DNA of 64,000 nucleotides from Ramlibacter tataouinensis (GCA_002427815.1 DIZF01000065.1:1-64000), one strand, 5' to 3'. Shown: positions 43,434 to 52,248, counted from the first letter of the stretch. Translations and numbers: made by a program. The notes: generated by a model not told the origin, from the sequence alone.

Positions 43434-43943
43434 ATGAAGACGAAGCTCCTCTCGCTCGCCCTGCTTCTTGGCGCGACAACGGCCTTTGCGCAGACCTCGG
43501 CCACCGACTACGCGCGTGTGCGAAGCGCGACGCCTCAGACAGAGCGCGTCCCGGTCAATCGCAACGTCTGCGAAGACCGGATGGTCTACCAGCAATCCGC
43601 TCCCGTGGCCCAGCCTTCCTACGGCGGCACGGTGCTGGGCACCATTGTCGGGGGTGCCATTGGCAGCCGGTTTGGCGGGGGCGACGGCCGCATAGCCGCC
43701 ACTGCAGTGGGCGCCGGCCTGGGCGCAGTCATCGGGAACAATTCGGACCGGCAGCAGCCGGCACCCACGGCAGTCTCGCAGGCTGTTCCGGTCCGGGAAT
43801 GCCACCAGCAGACAACGTACGAGATGCGCACCCGCGGATACCTGATCGACTACGAATTCCAGGGCCGGCACTACAGCGCGACCCTGCCGACGGACCCGGG
43901 CCAGTGGCTGCGGGTGAACGTGAGTGTGACGCCCGCGGGCTGA
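43434..43943 (+). CDS. Glycine-zipper 2TM domain envelope protein
   Basis: 169 residues. ATG at 43434 with GAAGGAA upstream; signal peptide MKTKLLSLALLLGATTAFAQ. The glycine zipper VLGTIVGGAIGSRFGGGDGR ... AVGAGLGAVIGN (about residues 67-103) resembles the Rickettsia 17 kDa antigen / OsmB / SlyB family. Flanking Cys-containing segments (VCEDR, ECHQQTTYE) and the tail YEFQGRHYSATLPTDPG recur in the protein at 50973, a paralogue. Probably periplasmic or outer membrane associated; no lipobox Cys is visible. Confidence 0.85.
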   Translation: MKTKLLSLALLLGATTAFAQTSATDYARVRSATPQTERVPVNRNVCEDRMVYQQSAPVAQPSYGGTVLGTIVGGAIGSRFGGGDGRIAATAVGAGLGAVIGNNSDRQQPAPTAVSQAVPVRECHQQTTYEMRTRGYLIDYEFQGRHYSATLPTDPGQWLRVNVSVTPAG

Positions 43944-43977
43944 TGAAGCACAAGGTCCAGCGGTCTGAGCTGAGTCC

Positions 43978-44139
43978 ATGAAGCTGATGCAACGCGAGGA
44001 CGCACTGCGGATATACGTTGTCGGGAGAGAGCTGTTCGCGTGCAGACCTGCTCGCGTCACAGCGGGGCACACGTCAGAGCGCATGGTCAGGCAGGTCTAT
44101 GACCGCCGCAAGGTCCGCGTGGTGAAACCCGCCAGGTGA
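43978..44139 (+). CDS. Possible small protein (53 aa), unknown
   Basis: A 53-residue frame starting MKLMQREDALRIYVVGRELF, 35 bp after the glycine-zipper gene on the same strand. The product is basic. The ribosome site is weak and no family is recognised, so it may be chance. Confidence 0.28.
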   Translation: MKLMQREDALRIYVVGRELFACRPARVTAGHTSERMVRQVYDRRKVRVVKPAR

Positions 44140-44160
44140 CTTTCAATTCCAAAGTTTGGA

Positions 44161-44203
44161 AGAAAAGAAGGGCTTGCTACCATTTTCATAGTAGCAAGCC
44201 CTT
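44161..44203 (-). terminator. Intrinsic terminator of the tRNA cluster
   Basis: A perfect 13-bp stem (44168-44180 with 44191-44203) around a 10-nt loop, followed on the minus strand by a T-rich tract (44167-44161). It lies 6 bp beyond the 3' end of tRNA-Asp. Confidence 0.85.
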
Positions 44204-44209
44204 GTGGAC

Positions 44210-44286
44210 TGGCGGAGTGGACGGGACTCGAACCCGCGACCCCCGGCGTGACAGGCCGGTATTCTAACCAACTGAACTACCACTCC
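44210..44286 (-). tRNA. tRNA-Asp (GTC)
   Basis: Cloverleaf read on the minus strand: acceptor GGAGTGG pairs with CCACTCC, anticodon stem CCGGC/GCCGG with loop CTGTCAC (anticodon GTC), T-loop GTTCGAGTC. Discriminator G and CCA are encoded. 77 nt including CCA. Confidence 0.96.
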
Positions 44287-44382
44287 TGGTAGGCTGCTTT
44301 CGCCCTTGCGGGCCAAGTGCTGCCGGCTTGTTGCCTGCCTCGCCGCTGGTCGCTCCCTGTGGGAAGGACCGGGGGGTGAAAC

Positions 44383-44458
44383 TGGCGACCCTACGGGGAT
44401 TCGAACCCCGGTACTTACCGTGAAAGGGTAATGTCCTAGGCCTCTAGACGATAGGGTC
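44383..44458 (-). tRNA. tRNA-Glu (TTC)
   Basis: Minus strand cloverleaf: anticodon stem TTACC/GGTAA with loop CTTTCAC (anticodon TTC), T-arm GGGGTTCGAATCCCC, CCA encoded. 76 nt. It lies 21 bp after tRNA-Ala. Confidence 0.96.
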
Positions 44459-44479
44459 AAAACCTCGTGCTGTCTTCGG

Positions 44480-44555
<76 letters not shown>

Positions 44556-44605
44556 CAAATTTCCGTTCTGCCTGTTACGCCAGCCCGTCAATTTCCGAGC
44601 CTTGA

Positions 44606-44611
44606 ATTATA
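44606..44611 (-). promoter_or_regulatory. -10 box of the tRNA-Ala-Glu-Asp unit
   Basis: A perfect TATAAT on the minus strand between gltX and tRNA-Ala, about 50 bp before the mature tRNA, followed by a GC-containing discriminator. No good -35 was found at 16-18 bp. Confidence 0.5.
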
Positions 44612-44682
44612 GCCAGTTTTGCGGCACGGCTGACCCGGCGCTCGCGGCAGGACGCCACGCGACGCCCATCCGCACCGCCTTG

Positions 44683-46101
44683 TCACGCGTCCCGGAGTCG
44701 CTGCAGCACGGTCTCGCGGTCGCAGAGTTCGAGCACGGCGTCCAGTGAAGGGGTTTGGGCCGTGCCCATCACCAGCACGCGCACCGGCATCGCCAGTTGC
44801 GGCATTTTCATGCCGGTGGCGCGCAGCACTTCCTTGATCGCCTCGGCGATGGCCTGCCGGTTCCAGGGGCAGCCCTCGAGCACGCGTGCCAGCATGCTGA
44901 CGGCGGCCCGGGCGCCTTCGACCACGTGCCTGGCGACTTCCTCGGGGTCGGGCTGCACCGGCGTGTAGAACTTCGCGGCCCAGTCCGCCAGCGCCACCGT
45001 GGTGTCGCAGCGATCCTTGAACACGGCGCATATCTGGGCCAGGTGGCCTTCGAAGAAATGATGGATGCCGCGCTTGTTCAGCTGCTGTGCCACCAGCAGG
45101 GCCAGCCGGTCGTCGCCCATGGCCTTGATGTGCTGGGCATTGACCCAGCGCAGCTTGGCCTCGTCGAACTGCGCGGCGCTCTTGCCCAGGTGGTCCAGGT
45201 TGAACCAGGCCAGGAACTGCTCGCGGCTGAAGATCTCGGCGTCCCCATGCGACCAGCCCAGGCGCGCCAGGTAATTGATCATCGCGTCGGGCACGAAGCC
45301 CTCGTCGCGGTATTGCGTCACCGGCTTGGCGCCGCTGCGCTTGCTCATCTTCTCGCCCTGCTCGTTCAGCACCGTGGGCAGGTGCGCGTAGACCGGCGGC
45401 TCGTAGCCGAGCGCGCGGAAGATGTTGATCTGGCGCGGCGTGTTGTTCACATGGTCGTCGCCGCGGATCACATGGGTGATCCGCATGTCGATGTCGTCGA
45501 CCACCACGCAGAAGTTGTACGTGGGCGTGCCGTCGGGCCGCGCGATCACCAGGTCGTCCAGCTCGTCGTTGCTGATCTCGATGCGGCCTTTGACCTTGTC
45601 GTCCCACGCGACCACGCCGCCGCTCGGGTTCATGAAGCGCAGTACCGGCTGCACCCCTTCGGGCACGGGCGGCAAGGTCTTGCCCGGCGCGGGCCGCCAG
45701 GTGCCGTCGTAGCGCGGCTTTTCCTTGTTGGCCATCTGCCGTTCGCGCAAGGCGTCGAGCTCGGCCACGCTCATGTAGCAGGGATAGACCTTGCCGTCCC
45801 TCACCATGCCGGCCAGCACCTCGCGGTAGCGGTCCATCCGCTGCATCTGGAAGTAAGGCCCCTCGTCGGGGTCCAGGCCCAGCCAGGCCATGCTCTCGAG
45901 GATCACGTCGACGGCGGCCTGGGTGGAACGCTCCAGGTCGGTGTCCTCGATGCGCAGGATGAAGTCGCCCCCGGTCGAGCGCGCGAAGGCCCAGGGGTAG
46001 AGCGCCGAGCGGATGTTGCCCAGGTGGATGAACCCCGTCGGCGACGGTGCGAAGCGGGTACGGGTGTGGACGCGAGCGCCCTTGGGAGTGGTGTCGTTCA
46101 C
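44683..46101 (-). CDS. gltX: Glutamyl-tRNA synthetase
   Basis: 472 residues. The class I HIGH-type motif is PSPTGFIHLGNIR near the N-terminus and KMSKR is in EKMSKRSGAKPV. It charges tRNA-Glu, whose gene is just downstream. The start is a GTG at 46101 overlapping the stop of the metZ remnant as GTGA, so translation may depend on that remnant being read. No frameshift is seen. Confidence 0.96.
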   Translation of the reverse strand: MNDTTPKGARVHTRTRFAPSPTGFIHLGNIRSALYPWAFARSTGGDFILRIEDTDLERSTQAAVDVILESMAWLGLDPDEGPYFQMQRMDRYREVLAGMVRDGKVYPCYMSVAELDALRERQMANKEKPRYDGTWRPAPGKTLPPVPEGVQPVLRFMNPSGGVVAWDDKVKGRIEISNDELDDLVIARPDGTPTYNFCVVVDDIDMRITHVIRGDDHVNNTPRQINIFRALGYEPPVYAHLPTVLNEQGEKMSKRSGAKPVTQYRDEGFVPDAMINYLARLGWSHGDAEIFSREQFLAWFNLDHLGKSAAQFDEAKLRWVNAQHIKAMGDDRLALLVAQQLNKRGIHHFFEGHLAQICAVFKDRCDTTVALADWAAKFYTPVQPDPEEVARHVVEGARAAVSMLARVLEGCPWNRQAIAEAIKEVLRATGMKMPQLAMPVRVLVMGTAQTPSLDAVLELCDRETVLQRLRDA

Positions 46102-46307
46102 AGTGTGTCTAGGCCGCGCGCGAGGTCGGCTTTCAGGTCTTCGATAGGGTCGAGGCCCACCGCAACGCGCGGCAGGTTCCGGCGGATGCCGGCTGCCAGC
46201 CGTCGCTGCTCGGTCAAGCGGCCGTGCGAGGTGCTGGCGGGATGGGTGGCGGTGCGCACCGTGAGCGTCTCGCGGTGCTGGCTGGGCGGCAGCTTTCGCT
46301 CGCTCAC
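46098..46307 (-). pseudogene. metZ: metZ (O-succinylhomoserine sulfhydrylase) remnant with the middle deleted
   Basis: A 69-residue frame from a GTG at 46307, 10 bp after the purF stop. Its first ~20 residues (VSERKLPPSQHRETLTVRTA) resemble the N-terminus of MetZ, and the rest (THPASTSHGRLTEQ... VAVGLDPIEDLKADLARGLDTL) resembles the C-terminal ~49 residues. About 330 central residues, including the PLP lysine, are absent, so it cannot be an active enzyme. Frame and termini are intact and the stop overlaps gltX, suggesting an in-frame deletion. MetZ between purF and gltX is an arrangement known to me in relatives. A short unrelated gene is the less likely alternative. Confidence 0.72.
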
Positions 46308-46317
46308 GTCCTGCCCT

Positions 46318-47850
46318 TCAGGCGTCCTGCGCGTTGGGCAACGCCAGCCGCGAGGTGTCTTCCTCCAGCGGATCTTCCTGGCCCACACGCGCCGAGTTGA
46401 TGCGGGCGATGTCCTCGGCGTTGATGTCGCCGGTCACGTAGATGCCGTCGAAGCACGATGCGTCGAATCCGTCGAGCTGGGGACGCGACGCGCCGGCTGT
46501 GCTCTGGCCGGCCTGCAGGACCGCGCGCTTCATTCCCTCGACATCCTGGTAGATCAAGGCGTCGCAGCCGATGATGCCGCGCACTTCCTCGATGGTGCGG
46601 CCGTGCGCGACCAGCTCGGTGGCCGTCGGCATGTCGATGCCATACACATTGGGATAGCGCACCGGCGGGGCGGCACTGGCGAGGTACACCTTGCGGGCCC
46701 CGGCATCGCGCGCCATCTGCACGATCTCCTGGCTGGTGGTGCCGCGCACGATCGAATCGTCCACCAGCAGCACGTTGCGGCCCTTGAACTCGCTCACGAT
46801 GGCGTTGAGTTTCTGGCGCACCGACTTTTTCCGCACGCCCTGCCCCGGCATGATGAAGGTGCGGCCCACGTAGCGGTTCTTCACGAACCCTTCGCGGTAG
46901 GGGATGCCCAGCAACTGGGCCAGCTGCATGGCGCTGGGCCGGCTCGATTCCGGGATCGGTATGACCACGTCGATTTCATTCGGCGGCACAGTGGAGACCA
47001 CGCGCTTGGCCAGGGTCTCGCCGAGATTGAGCCGCGCCTGGTAGACCGAGATGCCGTCCAGCACGGAATCGGGACGGGCCAGGTAGACGAATTCGAAGAT
47101 GCAGGGAAAGAGTTTGGGTGAATCCGCGCATTGCTGCGCATGGACCTTGCCCTGCAGGTCGATGAACACCGCCTCGCCCGGCGCCACGTGCCGCTCGAAG
47201 ACGTGGCCGGTGCCTTCCAGCGAGACCGACTCGCTCGCCACCATCACGGTGCCATTCTCGCTGCGGCCCAGCGACAGCGGCCGGATGCCGAACGGGTCGC
47301 GAAAGGCCAGCACGCCGTGGCCGGCGATCATCACCACGACCGCATAGGAGCCGCGCACGCGACGGTGCACATTGCGCACCGCGGTGAACACCTGTTCGGC
47401 CTGCAGGGGCACGCCGCGGGTGGCCTTTTCCAGTTCGTGCGCGAACACGTTGAGCAACACCTCGGAGTCGCTCTCGGTGTTGATGTGACGGTGGTCGGAG
47501 GAAAAGAGCTCAGCCTTCAGGGCCTGCGCGTTGGTGAGGTTGCCGTTGTGCACCAGCACGATGCCGAACGGCGCGTTGACATAGAAGGGCTGGGCCTCTT
47601 CCTCGCTGTAGGCATTGCCGGCCGTGGGATAGCGCACCTGGCCCAGGCCGGCATTGCCCGGCAGCGCGCGCATGTTGCGCGTGCGGAACACGTCGCGCAC
47701 CATGCCCTTGGCCTTGTGCATGAAGAACTTGCGTTCCTGCTGGGTGACGATGCCGGCCGCGTCCTGGCCGCGATGCTGCAACAGCAGCAAGGCGTCATAG
47801 ATCAGCTGGTTGACGGGGGCGCCACTGACGACGCCGACGATTCCACACAT
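46318..47850 (-). CDS. purF: Amidophosphoribosyltransferase
   Basis: 510 residues. Cys 2 in MCGIVGVV becomes the N-terminal nucleophile of the class II glutaminase domain; HNGNLTN and the RDPFGIRPL segment follow. The PRPP site is LLVDDSIVRGTTS (about residues 365-377). It catalyses the first committed step of purine synthesis. It lies downstream of cvpA, the usual cvpA-purF pair. Confidence 0.97.
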   Translation of the reverse strand: MCGIVGVVSGAPVNQLIYDALLLLQHRGQDAAGIVTQQERKFFMHKAKGMVRDVFRTRNMRALPGNAGLGQVRYPTAGNAYSEEEAQPFYVNAPFGIVLVHNGNLTNAQALKAELFSSDHRHINTESDSEVLLNVFAHELEKATRGVPLQAEQVFTAVRNVHRRVRGSYAVVVMIAGHGVLAFRDPFGIRPLSLGRSENGTVMVASESVSLEGTGHVFERHVAPGEAVFIDLQGKVHAQQCADSPKLFPCIFEFVYLARPDSVLDGISVYQARLNLGETLAKRVVSTVPPNEIDVVIPIPESSRPSAMQLAQLLGIPYREGFVKNRYVGRTFIMPGQGVRKKSVRQKLNAIVSEFKGRNVLLVDDSIVRGTTSQEIVQMARDAGARKVYLASAAPPVRYPNVYGIDMPTATELVAHGRTIEEVRGIIGCDALIYQDVEGMKRAVLQAGQSTAGASRPQLDGFDASCFDGIYVTGDINAEDIARINSARVGQEDPLEEDTSRLALPNAQDA

Positions 47851-47898
47851 GTAGCTACTCTCGTTGAAGGTTGGCCATCCGGCACAGCGCCGGACGCC

Positions 47899-48387
47899 CT
47901 ACCCTGGAAGATAGTGCCCGAACCGTTCGGGCAATACCGGTTTCAATCCCTTCAGGGTCGCCATCGAAACCCCGGCGCCCTTCGACTCGGTCCACCAGTC
48001 CGCACGCCGCGCCGGCGACATGTTGATCACCACCGCCAGGGCCAGCAACAACACGCCGCCGCGGATCAGGCCGAAGGCGGCTCCCAGCGTGCGGTCGACG
48101 GGCCGCAACCCGACGGAGTCGACCAGCTTCTTGGTCAGCCAGGCCAGCAATCCGCCCGCGAACACGACACCGATGAAGACCACCACAAAGCCCACCGCAT
48201 AGCGCCCCGCTTCCGGCGCGCGATCCACCGGCAACGCGGCGGCGGCATCGGGCGCCAGCCACTGCGCGACGATGAAGGCCGCGACCCAGCTGGCCACCGA
48301 CAGCACCTCATACACCAGCCCGCGCCATGCGCCCAGCAGGAACGACGCGGCCAGCACGGCCACAAAGACCCAATCCAGCGGTGCCAT
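47899..48387 (-). CDS. cvpA: CvpA family membrane protein
   Basis: 162 residues from the ATG at 48387, with AGGTGG 8 nt upstream (a GTG at 48399 would add four residues). Four hydrophobic segments and WRGLVYEVLSVASWVAAFIVAQWLAP, GLIRGGVLLLAL. CvpA is needed for colicin V production in E. coli and is linked to envelope stress and purF expression. It stands 48 bp upstream of purF. Confidence 0.92.
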   Translation of the reverse strand: MAPLDWVFVAVLAASFLLGAWRGLVYEVLSVASWVAAFIVAQWLAPDAAAALPVDRAPEAGRYAVGFVVVFIGVVFAGGLLAWLTKKLVDSVGLRPVDRTLGAAFGLIRGGVLLLALAVVINMSPARRADWWTESKGAGVSMATLKGLKPVLPERFGHYLPG

Positions 48388-48399
48388 GCCGATGCCCAC

Positions 48400-49149
48400 C
48401 TACAAGGTGAGGATCGCGGCCGGCATATCCAGCCCCTTGATCTTGCTCGCCGCCTTGTCCGCCTCGCCGCGCGTCTCGAAGGGTCCGACCCGCACCCGGA
48501 TGCGCTTGCCGTCCTTGGTTTGCGCCACATGGGTGTAGGTCTTCAATCCGGCGCGTTCGACCTTCGCGCGCGCCTCGCGCGCCTTGGCGGGATCGGCGAA
48601 CGCGCCCACCTGGACCACGAAACGCCCTTCGGCCGGGGCCGCCGCCGAAGCGACCGGCTTGCCTTCGAGCAAGGCCCTGGCTTTCGCGCCGTCCGCCACC
48701 TTCGCTTCGGGCTTGGCCAGCGCCCTGGGTTCGGGCTTGGGTTCTGGATTGGGTTCGGCTCTTGCCGTCGGCGCCGCTTCGGCCTTGGCTTCCGGCGCCG
48801 CGGCGGAGGCGGCGCCGTCCCCGGCCTGCGCAGTCGATGCGGGCGGCTTTGCCGTTGCCGGGGCCGCGATCACCGGGCCGGACACCACCGGGGCCGGGGT
48901 CGCGGGCTGGACGGGAATCTGCAGGGGCTGGACCTTGTTGCGGTCGGGAATCTCGATGGGAATGTCGACGGCAATGGGACGCGGCTGGGTATCGAACAGC
49001 AGCGGGAATCCCACGACGCCGATCAGCACCAGCACGCCGGCGCCGATCAGCCGGTGCCTGGCGCGCTTGCGCATCGCCTCGACGCTTTCAGGCTTGCGGG
49101 GTGTGGCGGAGGACTCGTCGCCAGCTTTGCGGAACTTGAAAAAGGCCAT
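48400..49149 (-). CDS. SPOR domain cell-envelope protein (DedD-like)
   Basis: 249 residues. A short cytoplasmic N-terminus, one membrane helix (LIGAGVLVLIGVVGFPLLF, about residues 35-53), a long Ala/Pro/Glu-rich linker, and a C-terminal SPOR domain (RFVVQVGAFADPAKAREARAK, about 170-249) that binds denuded peptidoglycan at the division site. Between folC and cvpA this is the usual DedD position. Confidence 0.9.
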   Translation of the reverse strand: MAFFKFRKAGDESSATPRKPESVEAMRKRARHRLIGAGVLVLIGVVGFPLLFDTQPRPIAVDIPIEIPDRNKVQPLQIPVQPATPAPVVSGPVIAAPATAKPPASTAQAGDGAASAAAPEAKAEAAPTARAEPNPEPKPEPRALAKPEAKVADGAKARALLEGKPVASAAAPAEGRFVVQVGAFADPAKAREARAKVERAGLKTYTHVAQTKDGKRIRVRVGPFETRGEADKAASKIKGLDMPAAILTL

Positions 49150-49171
49150 GAAACCTGTCGCCTGATGGGGC

Positions 49172-50461
49172 TCAGCTCGCGAGATGTTTGGCTTGGAGGC
49201 GGGGCAGCCCGTTCTCCAGGACGCCACCCACCGTATAGAACGATCCGAAGACGACGATTCTATCAGCGGGGTCCGCTGCGGCGACAGCGGCTTGCAGCGC
49301 TTCCACGGGCCCGGCATGGATGCTGGCGCGCACGTCGGCGCGGGTGTGCTGCGCCTGCCAGCGATCCATCAGGCCCTGCGCCGTTTCGGCCCGCGCCGTG
49401 GGCAGGTCGGTGAAATACCAGCGGTCGATGAGCGGGCCCATCTTCGCCAACATGGCCGCCAGGTCCTTGTCGGCCATGGCGCCGAACACACCGTGGGTGG
49501 TCGGAAAGAAACCCATGGCGTCGAGGTTGGCCGCCAGCGCGGCCACCGAATGGGGGTTGTGCGCGACGTCCAGCACCAGAGCGGGCTGGCCCGGCACGAT
49601 CTGGAAGCGGCCCGGCAATTCGACCAGGGCCAGGCCGTTGCGCACCGCCTGGGCCGTCACCGGCAACCGGGGCCGCAGCGCCTCCAGCGTCGCCAGCACG
49701 CCCGACGCATTGATGAGCTGGTTGGCGCCGCGCAGGGCGGGATAAGCCAGCCCGCTGTAGCGGCGGCCGCGGCCGGCCCAGGCCCATTGCTGCGGGTCGC
49801 CCGAGAAATTGAAGTCGTGGCCCAGCCGCCACAGGTCGGCGCCGATCTCGACAGCCCGGTCCAGCACGCTGCGCGGCGGCACGGGATCGCTGACGATGGC
49901 GGGCTTGCCGGTGCGCAGGATGCCGGCCTTTTCGCGGCCTATGCTCTCGCGGTCGGGCCCAAGATAGTCCATGTGGTCCAGCGCGATGCAGGTGATCACG
50001 GCGCAATCGGTATCGATGATGTTCACGGCGTCGAGCCGCCCGCCCAGGCCGACTTCCAGGATGGCGACATCCAGGCCCGATGCGGCCATCAGGCTGAGGA
50101 TCGCCAGCGTGGTGAATTCGAAGTAGCTCAGCGAGACGCCTTGCCGGGCCGCCTCGACGCGCTCGAAATGCGGCACCAGCGCCTGCGCGCTCACGATCTC
50201 CCCATGGATGCGGCAGCGCTCCTCGAAATGCACGAGGTGCGGCGAGGTGTAGACGCCGGTGCGCCAGCCGGCCTGCAGCGCGATGGCTTCCAGCATGGCG
50301 CAGGTCGAACCCTTGCCGTTGGTGCCGGCCACCGTGATCACCGGGCAGTCGAAGCGCAGGCCCATCCGCTGCGCCACCGCCTGGACACGCTCCAGGCCCA
50401 GTTCGATCTGCTTCGGGTGCAGCCGCTCGCAGTGCGCCAGCCAGTCTTGCAAGGTTTCCAT
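49172..50461 (-). CDS. folC: Bifunctional dihydrofolate synthase / folylpolyglutamate synthase
   Basis: 429 residues. P-loop TVAGTNGKGSTCAML, YTSPHLVHFEERCRI, the ligase motifs LEVGLGGRLDAVN and LDHMDYLG, and C-terminal VLDVAHNPHS. It adds glutamate to dihydropteroate and to folates. The ATG at 50461 follows a GACAAT hexamer by 8 nt and lacks a Shine-Dalgarno. folC-dedD-cvpA-purF is a conserved order. Confidence 0.96.
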   Translation of the reverse strand: METLQDWLAHCERLHPKQIELGLERVQAVAQRMGLRFDCPVITVAGTNGKGSTCAMLEAIALQAGWRTGVYTSPHLVHFEERCRIHGEIVSAQALVPHFERVEAARQGVSLSYFEFTTLAILSLMAASGLDVAILEVGLGGRLDAVNIIDTDCAVITCIALDHMDYLGPDRESIGREKAGILRTGKPAIVSDPVPPRSVLDRAVEIGADLWRLGHDFNFSGDPQQWAWAGRGRRYSGLAYPALRGANQLINASGVLATLEALRPRLPVTAQAVRNGLALVELPGRFQIVPGQPALVLDVAHNPHSVAALAANLDAMGFFPTTHGVFGAMADKDLAAMLAKMGPLIDRWYFTDLPTARAETAQGLMDRWQAQHTRADVRASIHAGPVEALQAAVAAADPADRIVVFGSFYTVGGVLENGLPRLQAKHLAS

Positions 50462-50469
50462 GGGTTCGC

Positions 50470-50475
50470 ATTGTC
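50470..50475 (-). promoter_or_regulatory. -10-like box of folC
   Basis: GACAAT on the minus strand, 8 nt before the folC ATG. Confidence 0.35.
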
Positions 50476-50509
50476 CCAGCGAACACCGGATGACGACCCG
50501 CCGATGGCC

Positions 50510-50515
50510 TACCAT
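50510..50515 (+). promoter_or_regulatory. -10-like box of the ArsC/Spx-like gene
   Basis: TACCAT, 6 nt before the ATG at 50522; no ribosome site fits. Confidence 0.3.
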
Positions 50516-50521
50516 TGAAGT

Positions 50522-50875
50522 ATGAGCATCGTCCTGTACGGCATTCCCAACTGTGAGACCGTGAAAAAGGCCCGGGCGTGGCTGACCGGCAACGGCGTCG
50601 CTTACCAGTTCCACGATTTCAGGAAACAAGGCGTGCCGGCCGAGCGCCTCGACGAATGGATCGCGCAATGCGGCTGGGAACGGCTGGTGAACCGGCAGGG
50701 AACCACTTGGCGCAAGCTGGACACCAAGGAACAAGGCGGCGTGATAGATGCTCCCGGCGCGAAGGCCCTGATGCAGGCGCATCCCAGCGTCATCAAGCGT
50801 CCGGTGGTTGAGTGGGGCGACCAGACGACCGTGGGTTTCCATCCGGCTGACTGGGCGTTGCGCGCCCGCCGTTGA
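50522..50875 (+). CDS. ArsC/Spx family protein (YffB type)
   Basis: 117 residues with a thioredoxin-like fold start SIVLYGIPNCETVKKARAWL, the single Cys (residue 11) at the ArsC active-site position, and C-terminal IKRPVVEWG. The spacing fits YffB-like proteins (about 118 residues), which lack the CX2C and the arsenate Arg triad in known order. The function is probably a glutathione-dependent thiol reductase rather than arsenate reductase. Divergent from folC. Confidence 0.9.
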   Translation: MSIVLYGIPNCETVKKARAWLTGNGVAYQFHDFRKQGVPAERLDEWIAQCGWERLVNRQGTTWRKLDTKEQGGVIDAPGAKALMQAHPSVIKRPVVEWGDQTTVGFHPADWALRARR

Positions 50876-50972
50876 GAGCCGACTTTTACCGCCGCTTTAC
50901 CGTAAAACGCCTGTGCTTCACGCGCTGGTGCCTAGAATTTCAGCATTGGGATCACAGCGAAGGAGTTGTTCG

Positions 50973-51692
50973 ATGAAAAAATCAGTTTTGGTTTCAGCAC
51001 TGGGCGTGCTGGCCGCCTTTGGCAGCGGCACCGCGGGTGCCGAGGAAGTCGGCCGGGTGATCTCCAGCAGCCCCGTGGTCCAGCAAGTCGCCATGCCGCG
51101 TCAGGTCTGCAACAACCAGCCCATGGCCGTCCAACAACCCAATTCGGGAACGGGCGCCGTGGTCGGCGGCCTGGCGGGCGGCGCGATGGGCAATGCCATC
51201 AGCAGCGGCAGCGGCAGCGGCAGGGCCGCGGCGACAGTGCTCGGCGTCATCGGCGGGGCGTTGCTGGGCAACAGCATCGAGAACTCGGGCAGCCGGGCGC
51301 AGAACGTCCAGCAATGCAGTACCCAGACCTTTTATGAAAACCGTACCGTGGGTTACAACGTTCGGTACGAGTACGCCGGCAAGGAATACAGTGTCCAGAT
51401 GCCCTACGATCCGGGCCCGACGATCCGCCTGCAGGTTTCGCCGGTAGGCTCCAATGGGCCGGACGCGGACAGGGCCGCATACGGGTACGGCGACGCCAAT
51501 GCGCAGCAGCCCATGATCGTGGCACCCCCGGTGCAGTCGGAGGCCGTGGCCACCGTCGGGTATCCGGTGTATGCGCCGGCGCCCGCCTACTACCCCGCCT
51601 ACCCCTACTACCCGTCTTACTACCCGCCGGTCGGCGTGTCGCTGGGCTTCGGTTTCTATGGCGGCGGCGGCGGACACCGCCACTGGCACTGA
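50973..51692 (+). CDS. Glycine-zipper 2TM domain protein with Tyr/Pro-rich tail
   Basis: 239 residues, ATG at 50973 with AAGGAG upstream; signal peptide MKKSVLVSALGVLAAFGSG ending AGAEE. Glycine zipper GAVVGGLAGGAMGNAIS ... VLGVIGGALLGNSIE (about 56-100), then QCSTQTFYENRTVGYNVRYEYAGKEYSVQMPYDPG as in the paralogue at 43434. The tail (about 190-239) is rich in Tyr, Pro and Gly, ending GGGGGHRHWH, and may be exposed or bind metal through its histidines. Probably outer membrane or periplasmic. Confidence 0.85.
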   Translation: MKKSVLVSALGVLAAFGSGTAGAEEVGRVISSSPVVQQVAMPRQVCNNQPMAVQQPNSGTGAVVGGLAGGAMGNAISSGSGSGRAAATVLGVIGGALLGNSIENSGSRAQNVQQCSTQTFYENRTVGYNVRYEYAGKEYSVQMPYDPGPTIRLQVSPVGSNGPDADRAAYGYGDANAQQPMIVAPPVQSEAVATVGYPVYAPAPAYYPAYPYYPSYYPPVGVSLGFGFYGGGGGHRHWH

Positions 51693-51917
51693 CACCGGCT
51701 GACGGGTGCGTCCCGCCCGTCGCGACCAATCCGGGGTTTGATGGAGCGGTGCACCCCTGCTGAGGGTGGAGGCGATACGCGCCCGGTGACCCCGGTATCT
51801 GCCCGCTTGCGGCACGCCGCTACCGCTGCCGCAGGCGCCATGGATGCCCCGCGCTAAAATTCAGGGTCGTTTCGTTTCAATCAGCCGGCGTCGCCCGACG
51901 CCCGCCCTCCTCATTCC

Positions 51918-52235
51918 ATGACCACTGAAACCCTAGTCGGCGCCCGCGTTGCGACCCAGGCCAATGTCTATTTCGACGGCAAGTGCGTGAGCCACAGCCT
52001 CACGCTGGACGACGGGACGAAAAAATCCGTGGGCGTCGTCCTGCCGTCCGAGCTGACCTTCAAAACCGGCGCCGCCGAAACCATGGAATGCGTGGCCGGC
52101 TCCTGCGAATACCGGCTGGCTGGCAGCGATCGCTGGCAGGCGAGCGGCCCCGGCCACAAGTTCAGCGTTCCCGCCAATTCCAGCTTCGACATCCGTGTCG
52201 CGCAGGCCTATCACTACATCTGCCACTTCGGCTGA
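51918..52235 (+). CDS. ppnP: Pyrimidine/purine nucleoside phosphorylase PpnP
   Basis: 105 residues, slightly longer than E. coli PpnP. A single cupin-type barrel with ANVYFDGKCVSHSLTLDDGTKKSVGV, VLPSELTFKTGAAETMECVAGSCEYRL, and SFDIRVAQAYHYICHFG, the diagnostic C-terminus. It splits nucleosides with phosphate. It is 13 bp upstream of argG and probably shares its transcript. A TAAAAT-like element lies near 51855. Confidence 0.93.
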   Translation: MTTETLVGARVATQANVYFDGKCVSHSLTLDDGTKKSVGVVLPSELTFKTGAAETMECVAGSCEYRLAGSDRWQASGPGHKFSVPANSSFDIRVAQAYHYICHFG

Positions 52236-52248
52236 AACGCAAATCCCC

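Noticed and set aside
44586..44591. TTGACG upstream of tRNA-Ala as -35 box of a second promoter
   Set aside because: No acceptable -10 lies 16-18 bp downstream (GAACGG); the TATAAT at 44606-44611 is better.
44755..49413. Two long plus-strand open frames (788 and 760 aa) opposite gltX, purF, cvpA and folC
   Set aside because: No domain, no ribosome site, low-complexity composition; the minus-strand genes are certain.
50522..50875. True arsenate reductase arsC
   Set aside because: No ars neighbours and the length and motifs fit YffB/Spx-like proteins; arsenic function is not supported.
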